A stretch of DNA of 64,000 bases, from assembly GCA_945900785.1 (NCBI GenBank), contig CAMDJM010000013.1, forward strand, positions 1 to 64,000, written 5' to 3'. The notes under the pieces are model-generated. The model saw only the letters and a program-made list of their open reading frames with translations, searched no databases and was not told the DNA's origin. The position numbers and the translations under genes were made by a program. Positions 45,101 through 52,437 of the stretch are shown here, piece by piece. This DNA is from Akkermansia muciniphila (GTDB lineage: Bacteria > Verrucomicrobiota > Verrucomicrobiia > Verrucomicrobiales > V1-33). Within the stretch, counting starts at the first letter, position 1, and every line of letters begins with the position of its first letter.

Positions 45101-45628
45101 CCAGAAGTTGTCTTTCTTGTTCCCGTTGACGATGTGGATGTCAGGATCGAGTCCCGCACTGCGGAATTTTTCGGCCCAAAGATCCCAGGCTTCCTGGTCG
45201 CGGTCGGCGGGGTCGCCGAGGGATTTGTCCGGCTGGTAGATGGTGGCGTAGACGCGCTCAGCGGGGAATTTCCAGACGTCGATGATGAGTTCCCAGGACC
45301 AGGCGATGGCTTCCTTTTTGAAGTAGTCGCCGAAGGACCAGTTGCCCAGCATTTCGAAGAACGTGTGGTGATAGGTATCGAGGCCGACATCGTCCAGATC
45401 GTTGTGTTTACCGCCGGCGCGGATGCACTTTTGGGTATCGGCAGCGCGGCCGGGGTGGTAGGGGCACTCGATCTGGCCGAGGAAGATCGGGACAAATTGG
45501 TTCATCCCCGCGTTGGTGAAAAGCAAGTTCGGGCTGTCCGGCATCAGGCTGGCGGAAGGCACGATGGTGTGCTTTTTCGAGTGGAAGAAATCGAGGAAAG
45601 ACTGGCGGATCTGGGCGGCGGAGAGCAT
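42155..45628 (-). CDS. alaS: Alanyl-tRNA synthetase interrupted in-frame by a RAYT (Y1 transposase) element
   Basis: Class II synthetase charging tRNA-Ala. Residues 1-~436 and ~678-1157 together match a complete AlaRS: catalytic core, 'AFRLYDEQGFPLDLT' (685-699), editing-domain zinc ligands H846-x3-H850 and C955-x3-H959, and the C-terminal oligomerisation domain. Between them sits an in-frame insert of about 240 residues (nt 43598-44320). It holds inverted-repeat-encoded Pro/Gly-rich segments and a Y1/HUH transposase domain with H535-V-H537 and Y606. The frame is open through all of it. The insert falls in a linker before a conserved tRNA-recognition helix, where length variation is tolerated. 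The gene lies downstream of dus; no other alaS is in the window. Confidence 0.9.
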   Translation of the reverse strand: MLSAAQIRQSFLDFFHSKKHTIVPSASLMPDSPNLLFTNAGMNQFVPIFLGQIECPYHPGRAADTQKCIRAGGKHNDLDDVGLDTYHHTFFEMLGNWSFGDYFKKEAIAWSWELIIDVWKFPAERVYATIYQPDKSLGDPADRDQEAWDLWAEKFRSAGLDPDIHIVNGNKKDNFWMMGETGPCGPCTEIHVDLTPGDVRTSIERQKEGALLVNGPDARCIEIWNNVFIQYNANPDGSFVPLPAQHVDTGMGFERVVSIIHGTQNFTTFEHSNKISNYDTDVFRPLFAEIEKLTEQTGAPKKYLSTLPAAGTTGETGQEKIDIAFRVIADHIRTLSFSIADGITPGNNDRNYVLRRILRRAVKYGRTLGFTEPFFYKLADTLASHMGEVFPELRARKEFIKQTLKTEEEAFNRTLDKGIQLFESEANALTGIREANATGRTGVPPVTPGVPPGAGASALLKESAPPASATKSPGTTYSRRNLPHFEKPWAVYHLIFKTRDHFQLTPAARQITLDTLTHFHRDRYELFAACVMPDHVHVLIQPWPKENDGSGNPVFWSLADLMHSIKSFTAKSINKLDEVKGRSIWQEETFDRFMRSQSDLEEKFHYVCRNPWEDGLVKEGEDYEFVWTEAVNVRVPQEQAGVLENTRALEKADAPAPGGTPGGTGGTPVLPVSAAACGGQISGAFAFRLYDEQGFPLDLTELMARERGLTVDKDGFEVLMNQQRERARAAQKKSVIKLSEIETKEPTTFLGYDAEETESKVLEVVTVGDKTAVILDATPCYAEMGGQLGDTGTLLAGAEVLSIANTQKSGNTFLHYLASDDVTLTPGAAVTVRINEARRDAISRHHSVTHLLHWALHEVVSQDATQKGSYVGPEKLTFDFNSAALTPQQVADVEKLVNERIVEDAPVSWSEVKYTDVKSRPEIMQAFGEKYGETVRVVQIGGSPNALDGYSMELCGGTHIRRTGQIGSFKILSEAATGAGIRRIEAIAGLPAYEQGAADATRLKQLATKIGAPLPDLEKKIDLLLEQTKSLEKALKSAQQREAAGRAKELLPQAEGPVLIANLGDVDGDYAMAVSDALKSLFNGIVVLGTTGGGNVALIATVSKDHQAKIHAGKIIQTIAPLVGGKGGGKPDFARGGGKEVSGLEAALAEAKRLAIP
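43613..43678. repeat. 66-bp terminal inverted repeat, 3'-side copy (REP-like)
   Basis: Contains two hairpins: ACAGGCG-tc-CCGCCTGT and CCGGGTG-tcc-CACCCGG. It matches the reverse complement of 44253-44318 at 65 of 66 positions. Read in the alaS frame on the minus strand it encodes a Pro/Gly-rich segment (KADAPAPGGTPGGTGGTPVL) without a stop. Confidence 0.9.
44253..44318. repeat. 66-bp terminal inverted repeat, 5'-side copy (REP-like)
   Basis: Inverted partner of 43613-43678 with one mismatch and the same two hairpins. In the alaS frame it encodes TGRTGVPPVTPGVPPGAGAS, again without a stop. The palindromic design is that of REP/BIME sequences mobilised by RAYTs. Confidence 0.9.
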
Positions 45629-45768
45629 CGAAATTTTGAAGGATGAATGAGGAATGAGGAAAGGAGGACCGGCCGTTGCTGCTGGCCAGTGGGCCGGGGG
45701 GTGAAAATGGGGGCGTGGATTTCTAGAATGGAGACGGGGCGTAGGAAACCACGGATTTTGGGTGACGA

Positions 45769-46803
45769 TCACGCCAAGGCCTCAAGAACGTGCTCTGCTT
45801 CGTTTCCGGCGGCGGGGCCATGGAATTCCGCATCCTTGGCCAGCCAGGCAGCGGCGATATCCTCCAACTCGGTGAGGCTCTGGATGTGGCAGAAGCGTTG
45901 ACGCAGGGCACGGCCGCCAGGCAGGCCTTTGCTGTAGGCCATGAGCCGGGAGCGCAGGGACTGCATCAGGAAGCGCTCGCCGTCAAAGCGGCCGGTTTCC
46001 ATGGCAAGCCGGGCGTGGCGGAGCATGAAGGCCCAGCGTTCCTCTGCTTCCACCGGGGCGGGCTGGGTGCCAGTTTCGAGGTAATGGCGGGCCTCCCGGA
46101 AGACCCACGGGTAACCCATGGCGGCGCGGCCGATCATCAGTCCGCTGACTTGGGTGGTCTGGCACCGGTGCTCGATGTCACGGCCACTGGCAAGGTCACC
46201 ATTGCCTATGATCGGGAGCCGGCTGGTGGCGGCGCATTCAGCGATGACGTCCCAATTCGCCTGGCCGGTGTAGCCCTGGGCGCGGGTGCGGCCGTGGATG
46301 GTGACGGCGGCGATGCCGCAGTCCTCCAGGAGCCGGCAGACGTGCGGGGCGTTGATGCTTTGCTCATCCCATCCGATCCGGATTTTGGCCGTGACGGGGA
46401 TGGGCACGGCCTGGGCCACGGCAGTGGCGACGGCGGTGAGCAGCGGGCAGTCTTTCAGGAGCGAGGAGCCGCCGTTTTTGGCGACCACTTTATTGACGGG
46501 GCAACCGAAGTTCAGATCGATGAAATCCGGGGCCTTCCAATCCATGACCTTGCGGGCGGCTTCGGCCATGTTTTCGGGGTGGGCTCCAAAGAGCTGCACG
46601 CCTACGGGGCGTTGGGTTTCCTCAAAATCGGTGTAGTGCCGCGTGCGGTCATCCCGCCGGATGATGCCTTCGCTGCTGACAAATTCCGTAACCATGACTT
46701 CCGCGCCCAGTTCCTTGCAAAGACGGCGGAAAACCGCGTCCGTGACCCCGGCCATGGGGGCGAGGTAAAGAGGAGGTCGGGAAACTTGAAGCCAGGGAAG
46801 CAT
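45769..46803 (-). CDS. dus: tRNA-dihydrouridine synthase
   Basis: FMN-dependent reduction of uridines in tRNA D-loops. TIM-barrel motifs are visible: 'LYLAPMAGVTDAVFRRL' at the N-terminus, 'FIDLNFGCPVNKVV' with the conserved catalytic Cys, 'TAKIRIGWDEQ', 'AVTIHGRTRAQGYTGQANW', and 'NGDLASGRD...GLMIGRAAMGYPW' for FMN phosphate. It is closest to the DusB type. ATG 46803 is chosen over GTG 46818. It precedes alaS by 140 nt on the same strand, so the two may be co-transcribed. Confidence 0.93.
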   Translation of the reverse strand: MLPWLQVSRPPLYLAPMAGVTDAVFRRLCKELGAEVMVTEFVSSEGIIRRDDRTRHYTDFEETQRPVGVQLFGAHPENMAEAARKVMDWKAPDFIDLNFGCPVNKVVAKNGGSSLLKDCPLLTAVATAVAQAVPIPVTAKIRIGWDEQSINAPHVCRLLEDCGIAAVTIHGRTRAQGYTGQANWDVIAECAATSRLPIIGNGDLASGRDIEHRCQTTQVSGLMIGRAAMGYPWVFREARHYLETGTQPAPVEAEERWAFMLRHARLAMETGRFDGERFLMQSLRSRLMAYSKGLPGGRALRQRFCHIQSLTELEDIAAAWLAKDAEFHGPAAGNEAEHVLEALA

Positions 46804-47043
46804 GACGGGAAGGTGCACTGTTTTTGCCGGCTCACAAAGGCGAAAGCATCACCGCTTCCTTTGGTGCTGGTGATGCCCAGGGAAAATGCCGCCCTGATGC
46901 TGATTTTGGAATTCAGCGGGCTGGAGGCTTCCTGGCCGCACCAGCTGGCAGCCTGCACCTCTGGCCAATTTTCAAAATAAAACGTCCCGTGGCGGTCATC
47001 AGCGCCAAATTCCCGAGAGGCGGTGGGAGCGGCGGGGGAACCA

Positions 47044-47514
47044 CTAATGCCACATGAAGGATTGGGTGGTGGCGATCTCCTTGCCGCCCTGCAGCAGGAC
47101 CGCGCGCCAGGCCAGCACCTTGCCGTCCTTTTTGTATTCACTGCCGGTGATTTGGAAATGGGTGACGTTTGAGCCTTTCACGCTGACAATGTCCAATTCC
47201 TGTTTTTTCACGGCGGAGCGGGTGTTCGCCTGACGGTATTCAAAGCGCAGCTTGACGGGCTGGGTGCGCTCGTCTGCGGTCCAAAAGAAAGTGTAATAAT
47301 TCCCACGGCGGGCCTCGCGGTCCTCACGGCTCACGGCTCCGTAGAGCAGGTGGCTTTGTTCGAAGGGGATGCTGGGATCGACCGCGCTGATTTTCGCTTC
47401 AGGGTTGAGGCGGTAGATTTTGACCTTGGTGAAGCCCTGGGGTTTGGTGGCACAGGAGGAGAAAGCGACTGCAGCAAAGACCGGCAGGAGGCGGAGAAGA
47501 GAGCGGAAAGTCAT
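47044..47514 (-). CDS. Lipoprotein of unknown function
   Basis: 156 residues with a lipoprotein signal ending in S-S-C21. After the signal come 'FTKVKIYRLNPEAKISAVDPSIPFEQSHLLYGAVS' and a predicted beta-sandwich with 'YYTFFWTADERTQPVKLRFEYRQ'. Resembles uncharacterised lipoproteins restricted to Verrucomicrobia. Divergent from the esterase at 47623. No catalytic motif recognised. Confidence 0.75.
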   Translation of the reverse strand: MTFRSLLRLLPVFAAVAFSSCATKPQGFTKVKIYRLNPEAKISAVDPSIPFEQSHLLYGAVSREDREARRGNYYTFFWTADERTQPVKLRFEYRQANTRSAVKKQELDIVSVKGSNVTHFQITGSEYKKDGKVLAWRAVLLQGGKEIATTQSFMWH

Positions 47515-47622
47515 GCGGGCAGTATAAAACGGTGCTCCGGCTCAATGTCAACGCCCCGCCCTGGCTTTCGTGAATCGATTTTAAGCTGGCCAGGCGGCCA
47601 TTCCTCCGCCACAGTCCCCGGC

Positions 47623-48357
47623 ATGAACTTCCGTTGCTTTTCCATTCTGTTGGGGTGTCTTGCCTTGATGCGTGCCCCACTCTGCGCTGAAACCGCCACT
47701 CCAGGAGCCATGGCCAAGGGATCGGCCACGGTGAAAAGCGATTCCGGCACCTCCACCACGATGGGTTATTGGACCTATCTGCCCAAAGCCGCCAAACCTG
47801 CCGCAGGTTGGCCATTGCTCGTTTTCCTGCACGGCTCCGGGGAACGGGGCACGGACCTGGAGCTTCTGAAAAAACACGGACCGCCCAAACTCGTGGGTCA
47901 AAAACCGGAATTGGAGTCCTTTTTCATGCTGGCCCCGCAGTGTCCAAAAACGCGATGGTGGGACACCGTGGCAGTGAAGGATCTAATCGACCAAACGCTC
48001 GCCTCCCAGCCCATCGACCGCAGCCGCATCTACATCACCGGTATCAGCATGGGCGGATTTGCCACCTGGACCCTGCTGAAAGAGCACCCGGACTTCATTG
48101 CCGCCGCCGTGCCCATCTGCGGGGCAGGGGATCCCGCTGCCGCAGCCCGGTTTAAAAACGTCCCCATCTGGGCTTTCCACGGGGACAAGGATACATCAGT
48201 GCCGGTGCAGGGATCCATCCTGATGGTGGACGCGCTCAAAAAGGAAAAGGGCAATATCAAATTCACGCTCTACGAAGGGGTCACCCACGATTGTTGGACC
48301 CGGACCTTCGATAATCCGGACCTTTATTCCTGGTTGCTGGAACACCGCAAGGAGTAA
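47623..48357 (+). CDS. Exported alpha/beta-hydrolase (prolyl-oligopeptidase/esterase-like)
   Basis: 244 residues with a signal peptide (1-22). Core motifs: 'PLLVFLHGSGERGTDLE' (oxyanion region), nucleophile elbow 'ITGISMGGFATWTLL' (G-x-S-x-G), acid 'FHGDKDTSVPVQGS', and His in 'EGVTHDCWTR'. This is the layout of small exported hydrolases related to PHB-depolymerase/prolyl oligopeptidase families, often annotated phospholipase/carboxylesterase. The 'YWTYLPKAAKPAAGWPLL' lead-in is typical. Substrate unknown. ATG 47623 starts the signal peptide. Confidence 0.88.
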   Translation: MNFRCFSILLGCLALMRAPLCAETATPGAMAKGSATVKSDSGTSTTMGYWTYLPKAAKPAAGWPLLVFLHGSGERGTDLELLKKHGPPKLVGQKPELESFFMLAPQCPKTRWWDTVAVKDLIDQTLASQPIDRSRIYITGISMGGFATWTLLKEHPDFIAAAVPICGAGDPAAAARFKNVPIWAFHGDKDTSVPVQGSILMVDALKKEKGNIKFTLYEGVTHDCWTRTFDNPDLYSWLLEHRKE

Positions 48358-48570
48358 GCCAAGAAGCGCAGTGACCTTCATTGAATCCTGCAAAAGCCCC
48401 GGCTTTTTTGAGGCGGGACGCTACACCTGACCCCGCTCCATGCTGAAGCTGGGACCGGTCACCGCAGGCCCCGCCCTCCTCCGGACCGCACCGTTGCATT
48501 TCCTGGCATCTAAATTGCAGTTTCAAACGCTATTTCCCAGACTCCTCCTGCCCCCGACTCCTTTTATCCC

Positions 48571-49848
48571 ATGAATGATTCGTCCGCCACCGCCGCCGTT
48601 GAAGCCCTCGACAGGCAGAGTGCCATGGACATTTCACCGGGACTGCACCAGCGCCTCGTGATGGCTGCTTTGGAAAAAATGGACGCGGGTCACCTCCGCC
48701 TTCAGCTTCCAAATGGCACCGTGCAGCACCTCGGGGATCCTGCAGGGCCACACTCCGCCACCCTTACCGTGCTCCGGCCCGCGTTCTTCACCCGGGTGCT
48801 GCTCTACGGGGATGTCGGCTTTGGCGAAGCCTATGTGGAAGGCGACTGCGACACGGATGATATCGAAAAACTCATCGCCTGGGCGATTCTGAATCTGGAT
48901 AAGTCCCCCACCTTCTCCGGTTCCCGCACCAAAAAACTCGGCCTCAATCTCCTCCAGATTTCCAACCGCTTCCGCCACCTCCTGCGTCCCAACAGCCGCA
49001 GCATCGCCCGCCGGAATATTGCTGAGCACTATGACCTGGGCAATGATTTCTATCAGCTCTGGCTGGATCCCACCATGACCTACTCCAGCGCCCGCTGGAC
49101 CACGCCTGACCAATCGCTCGAACAGGCCCAAATCGAAAAATACGACATCCTTTGCCGCCAGTTGAAGCTCACGGCTGCGGACCATGTCCTGGAAATCGGC
49201 AGTGGCTGGGGAGGATTCGCCAGCCATGCGGTCCGCACCTATGGCTGCCGCGTCACCACCGTGACCATCTCCCAAAAACAGCACGACTACGCTGCCGCCC
49301 GCTTCCAGCGCGAAGGCATCGCCGGGCGAATCGACCTGCGCCTCCAGGACTACCGGGACATCACCGGCACCTTTGATAAGATTGTCTCCATCGAAATGAT
49401 GGAAGCCCTGGGCGATAAATACCTCGAAACCTACTTCGCCAAAATTCACGAGGTCCTCGCCCCGCACGGCCTCGTTGCCCTGCAATACATCACCTGCCCG
49501 GACAGCCGTCATCACCAGATGAAACGCGGCATCGACTGGATCCAAAAACACATTTTCCCCGGCAGTCTGCTGCTCAGCATTGGCCGCGTCAGCCACGCCG
49601 CCCGCCGCACCGGCGACCTTTTCCTGCATAACCTGGATGATCACGGGCTGGACTACGCCCGCACCCTCCGGGAATGGCACAGCACCTTCAATGCCCGGCT
49701 GGAGGAAGTCCGGGCCCTCGGTTTTGATGAGCGCTTCATCCGCCGCTGGAACTATTACCTCCTCTACTGCGCCGCCGCCTTCGCCATGCGCAATATCAGC
49801 GTCGTGCAAGCCACCTACACCCGCCCAAACAATCCGCTGCTCCGCTGA
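48571..49848 (+). CDS. cfa: Cyclopropane-fatty-acyl-phospholipid synthase
   Basis: SAM-dependent enzyme that converts unsaturated fatty acyl chains in membrane phospholipids to cyclopropanes. Motifs: 'NIAEHYDLGNDFYQLWLDPTM' (substrate/active-site region), 'VLEIGSGWGGFASHA' (SAM motif I), 'TISQKQHDYA', 'KIVSIEMMEALGDKY' (bicarbonate-pocket Glu), and 'LHNLDDHGLDYARTL'. 425 residues is normal, including the N-terminal lipid-binding domain with 'VLLYGDVGFGEAYVEGD'. Downstream the gene runs into a palindrome-rich spacer. Confidence 0.95.
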   Translation: MNDSSATAAVEALDRQSAMDISPGLHQRLVMAALEKMDAGHLRLQLPNGTVQHLGDPAGPHSATLTVLRPAFFTRVLLYGDVGFGEAYVEGDCDTDDIEKLIAWAILNLDKSPTFSGSRTKKLGLNLLQISNRFRHLLRPNSRSIARRNIAEHYDLGNDFYQLWLDPTMTYSSARWTTPDQSLEQAQIEKYDILCRQLKLTAADHVLEIGSGWGGFASHAVRTYGCRVTTVTISQKQHDYAAARFQREGIAGRIDLRLQDYRDITGTFDKIVSIEMMEALGDKYLETYFAKIHEVLAPHGLVALQYITCPDSRHHQMKRGIDWIQKHIFPGSLLLSIGRVSHAARRTGDLFLHNLDDHGLDYARTLREWHSTFNARLEEVRALGFDERFIRRWNYYLLYCAAAFAMRNISVVQATYTRPNNPLLR

Positions 49849-50328
49849 TCACTGGAGAATCCTGGCCGAGGGGACATTTCTTGACGATGCAGGGCTTTCC
49901 GGTTATCCCTTGCGGCATGGTGAGTGCTTAACCTTACCTTGGGGAAAGGAAATGAATCGGTCGCGCTGGCCGCTTTGGTGCGGATGGCTTGCCTCCGCTT
50001 TCCCGAAGACAGCTTGCTGCCGTTTTCGGTGGGGCAGCGCGCGAAGGGGGAAACGCCCCCGTCCGTCCGCGGGGCAAGCCCCGCTGGCGAAAGCGGAGGC
50101 AAGCCGTCCGCACTCCAAAGTTGGGCCGCTGCCGCTTTGAAGTGCGGATGGCTTGCCTGTCGCCCTGGCATTTGGCGGTCTCCAGGATCACTGTTCCCGG
50201 AGGGATCTCAGCAGGTAGCCGCTGTCAAGCCTCCGGCTTGATTGAATGTCGCAAACCGCAAACCGGTTCACCCGCTTTCCCGGCAGGTCAGGATGTCTGA
50301 GCCTTTTGCCGGCCCTGCCTCGACTTCC
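49849..50328. other. Spacer between cfa and hflC rich in palindromic repeats, no gene
   Basis: 480 bp with no convincing gene. Open frames here on both strands are products of the repeats and read as the same type of low-complexity 'RLASAF' peptides. It contains the inverted-repeat element 49978-50158, perfect hairpins at 50046-50060 and 50069-50084, and another perfect 7-bp hairpin at 50225-50241 (TCAAGCC/GGCTTGA), which lies between the two convergent gene ends. Confidence 0.7.
49978..50158. repeat. REP/BIME-like inverted-repeat element with three related copies
   Basis: Arm 49978-50002 (GTGCGGATGGCTTGCC and following) is matched in reverse complement by 50089-50113 with one mismatch in 25. 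A third, partial direct copy of 17 nt lies at 50142-50158. Between the arms are two perfect hairpins, GGGGG-aaac-GCCCCC and GCGGGGC-aa-GCCCCGC. The design is that of a miniature mobile or REP-type element and shows no clear similarity to the RAYT repeat ends at 43613/44253. Confidence 0.75.
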
Positions 50329-51381
50329 TTACTGGGGAACCGCTTCCGCAGCGGGTGCGGGTGCTGCAGGCGGCGCTACTGGCAAAGCAGGTGGGTTTAC
50401 CGCAGCGCTCTTTCCCGCCACTGCTGGTGGGAGGGGGGTCACGGTCTTCATCAGGCGGAAGAGGTCACTGCCAGTGCTGAAGACGACGGTGGTGTCAGGG
50501 CCGGCGGTTTTGCTGTAGGTTTCGAGGGTTTTCTGGAAGGCGTAAAATTCGGCTGCTTTGGGGCTGGAGGCGAAAGCTTCCGAGTAAATGGCGCTGGCCT
50601 TGGCTTCGGAAGCCCCGCGGATTTCCTGGATTTTCCGGTAGGCCTCGGAGGTGATTTTATTCAACTCGAGGGCGCGGGTGCCGCTGATGCGGGCAGCTTC
50701 GCCTTCCCCTTCGGATTTGAAGCGGGCCGCGATTTGCTCGCGCTCGCTGATCATTCGGTCAAAGATTTTTTTCAGCACCCCGGGGCTGTAGTTCAGCCGC
50801 TTGAAGCGGACGTCCAGAATTTCGATGCCGAACTCCTTCACTACGGGTTGAGCCTGTTTCAGGATCAATTCCTCAATGGCAATCCGGCCTTCCCTGATGC
50901 TGATCAGGGGGGCTGCATCGGTGCCTGCTGGCAGCGCGGAGGGGCTTACCTTGCGGTTCTTGTCGGTGCGGATCAGCTCAATGAGGTCGTGATTCGCCAC
51001 GGTGCTCATGGTATTGCTGCCGATGATGTCGTCCAGGCGGGACTGGGCGCTGCGCTCGTCCCGCATGCGGATGAGGAATTGCAGGGGATCCGTGATACGC
51101 CAACGGGCGAAGGTCACCACTTCGAGGTATTGTTTGTCCCGCGTGGTCATGGGGGCGGGGCGGCCATCCCATTCGAGGATCCGTTTGTCGAAGCGGTTCA
51201 CGGTATCCAGGAAGGGCACTTTGAAATGCAGGCCCGGTTCATTGATGCTGGAGCCCCGCACCTTGCCGAACTGCGTAATGATGACCTGCTCGGTCATAGC
51301 CACCGTATAAAAACTGTTCCAAAGCAGAAAAGCCCCTGCGAGGAAAATGGGAACCAAAGCCGATTTAATAAAAGTGTTCAT
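50329..51381 (-). CDS. hflC: Protease modulator HflC
   Basis: SPFH-domain inner-membrane protein that forms with HflK the large periplasmic cage controlling FtsH. N-terminal transmembrane helix residues 8-25, then the SPFH domain ('AMTEQVIITQFGKVRGSSINEPGLHFKVPFLDTV', 'IGSNTMSTVANHDLIEL'), coiled-coil region with 'GEGEAARISGTRALELNKITSEAYRKIQEI', and a Pro/Ala-rich tail. 350 residues. It starts 26 nt after hflK stops. The start is ATG 51381. Confidence 0.93.
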   Translation of the reverse strand: MNTFIKSALVPIFLAGAFLLWNSFYTVAMTEQVIITQFGKVRGSSINEPGLHFKVPFLDTVNRFDKRILEWDGRPAPMTTRDKQYLEVVTFARWRITDPLQFLIRMRDERSAQSRLDDIIGSNTMSTVANHDLIELIRTDKNRKVSPSALPAGTDAAPLISIREGRIAIEELILKQAQPVVKEFGIEILDVRFKRLNYSPGVLKKIFDRMISEREQIAARFKSEGEGEAARISGTRALELNKITSEAYRKIQEIRGASEAKASAIYSEAFASSPKAAEFYAFQKTLETYSKTAGPDTTVVFSTGSDLFRLMKTVTPLPPAVAGKSAAVNPPALPVAPPAAPAPAAEAVPQ

Positions 51382-51407
51382 AGCAAAAATCAGGGAGGGA
51401 GAGGGGA

Positions 51408-52430
51408 TTAGCGGCGGGGGGTGGCAGGGGCGGCAGACGCAGCCGGACGGGCGGCAGCCGGTGCGCCCGGATTCAGGGGCAGGAAGGGCAGGACGTTGGA
51501 AGCGGCTTCGTCGAGGATGACTTTGTTCCCCAGCTTGGGCAGGATCTCCGTCATGGTTTCGAGGTAAAGCCGTTGGCGGGTGACTTCGGGGGCCTTGCCG
51601 TATTCTGAAAAGACAGCTTTAAACCGGCCGGCGTCCCCGGTGGATTCATTGATGCGCTTGAGGGCATCGCCTTCGGCTTCGCTGAGTTTTTGATCGGCTT
51701 CCCCTTTGGCACGGGGCACGGCTTTGTTATATTCGCCCCGGGCGACGTTGATGAGCTGCTCGCGTTCCTGCTGGGCACGGTTCACTTCATCGAAGGATTC
51801 GCGGACCGGTGGGGGAGGATTTACCCCCTTGAGCTGCACCTGATCGACAGCCAGTCCGAGGTCATAAAGCTTGGCGATTTTATTCATTTTGCCGAGGGCT
51901 TCGGTCTCGATTTCGAGGCGGCCTACCGTGAGGACTTCATCCACGGTGCGGTCTCCCACGATTTCACGCATCACGGATTCCGAGACATCGCGCAGGGTAT
52001 CCGCTGCTTCACGGACTTTGAAAAGATAGTCCGGCAGGTTGGTGATGCGGTATTGCACGACCCATTCCACGTGGGCGGCATTGAGGTCGCCGGTGACCAT
52101 GTTTTTCACGTTTTCCTCTTCACCCCGGGACCCGTATTGGGCTTCATTGGTGGCCCCCCCAGTGCTGAACCCGAATTCCATTTTGAGTTGGCGCTGGACG
52201 GGCTGGATATTGACGGTGTCAACGCCGAGCGGCAACTTAAAGTGCAATCCGGGAGAAATACCCTGCTCCACCAGTTTGCCAAACCGGAGTTTCACCGCTT
52301 CCGATTCTGCCGGGACCTGATACCAGAGTCCGTTCAGGGTGAGAAAAATGAACAGGGCGAGAATACCGAGGCCAATCCCTTTGGGGGAGAGTTTCGGAAG
52401 GTTGGGAACATCGATAACTTGACGTGACAT
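51408..52430 (-). CDS. hflK: Protease modulator HflK
   Basis: Partner of HflC in the FtsH-regulating membrane complex. A transmembrane helix lies near residues 18-35 ('GLGILALFIFLTLNGLWYQV'), the SPFH domain follows ('AESEAVKLRFGKLVEQGISPGLHFKLPLGVDTV'), then a coiled coil ('EQLINVARGEYNKAVPRAKGEADQKL') and an Ala/Pro-rich tail. ATG 52430 (7 nt after pdxA stops) gives the usual N-terminus; the frame runs upstream to 52541. Pairs with hflC in the order usual for the family. Confidence 0.93.
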   Translation of the reverse strand: MSRQVIDVPNLPKLSPKGIGLGILALFIFLTLNGLWYQVPAESEAVKLRFGKLVEQGISPGLHFKLPLGVDTVNIQPVQRQLKMEFGFSTGGATNEAQYGSRGEEENVKNMVTGDLNAAHVEWVVQYRITNLPDYLFKVREAADTLRDVSESVMREIVGDRTVDEVLTVGRLEIETEALGKMNKIAKLYDLGLAVDQVQLKGVNPPPPVRESFDEVNRAQQEREQLINVARGEYNKAVPRAKGEADQKLSEAEGDALKRINESTGDAGRFKAVFSEYGKAPEVTRQRLYLETMTEILPKLGNKVILDEAASNVLPFLPLNPGAPAAARPAASAAPATPRR

Positions 52431-52437
52431 AGGCGTT

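Noticed and set aside
44816-45646. 276-codon plus-strand frame opposite the first part of alaS
   Set aside because: Antisense shadow of the highly conserved AlaRS catalytic domain; GC-rich codon structure opens the other frames.
48634-49809. 391-codon minus-strand frame opposite cfa
   Set aside because: Shadow of the cfa gene, no protein-family resemblance.
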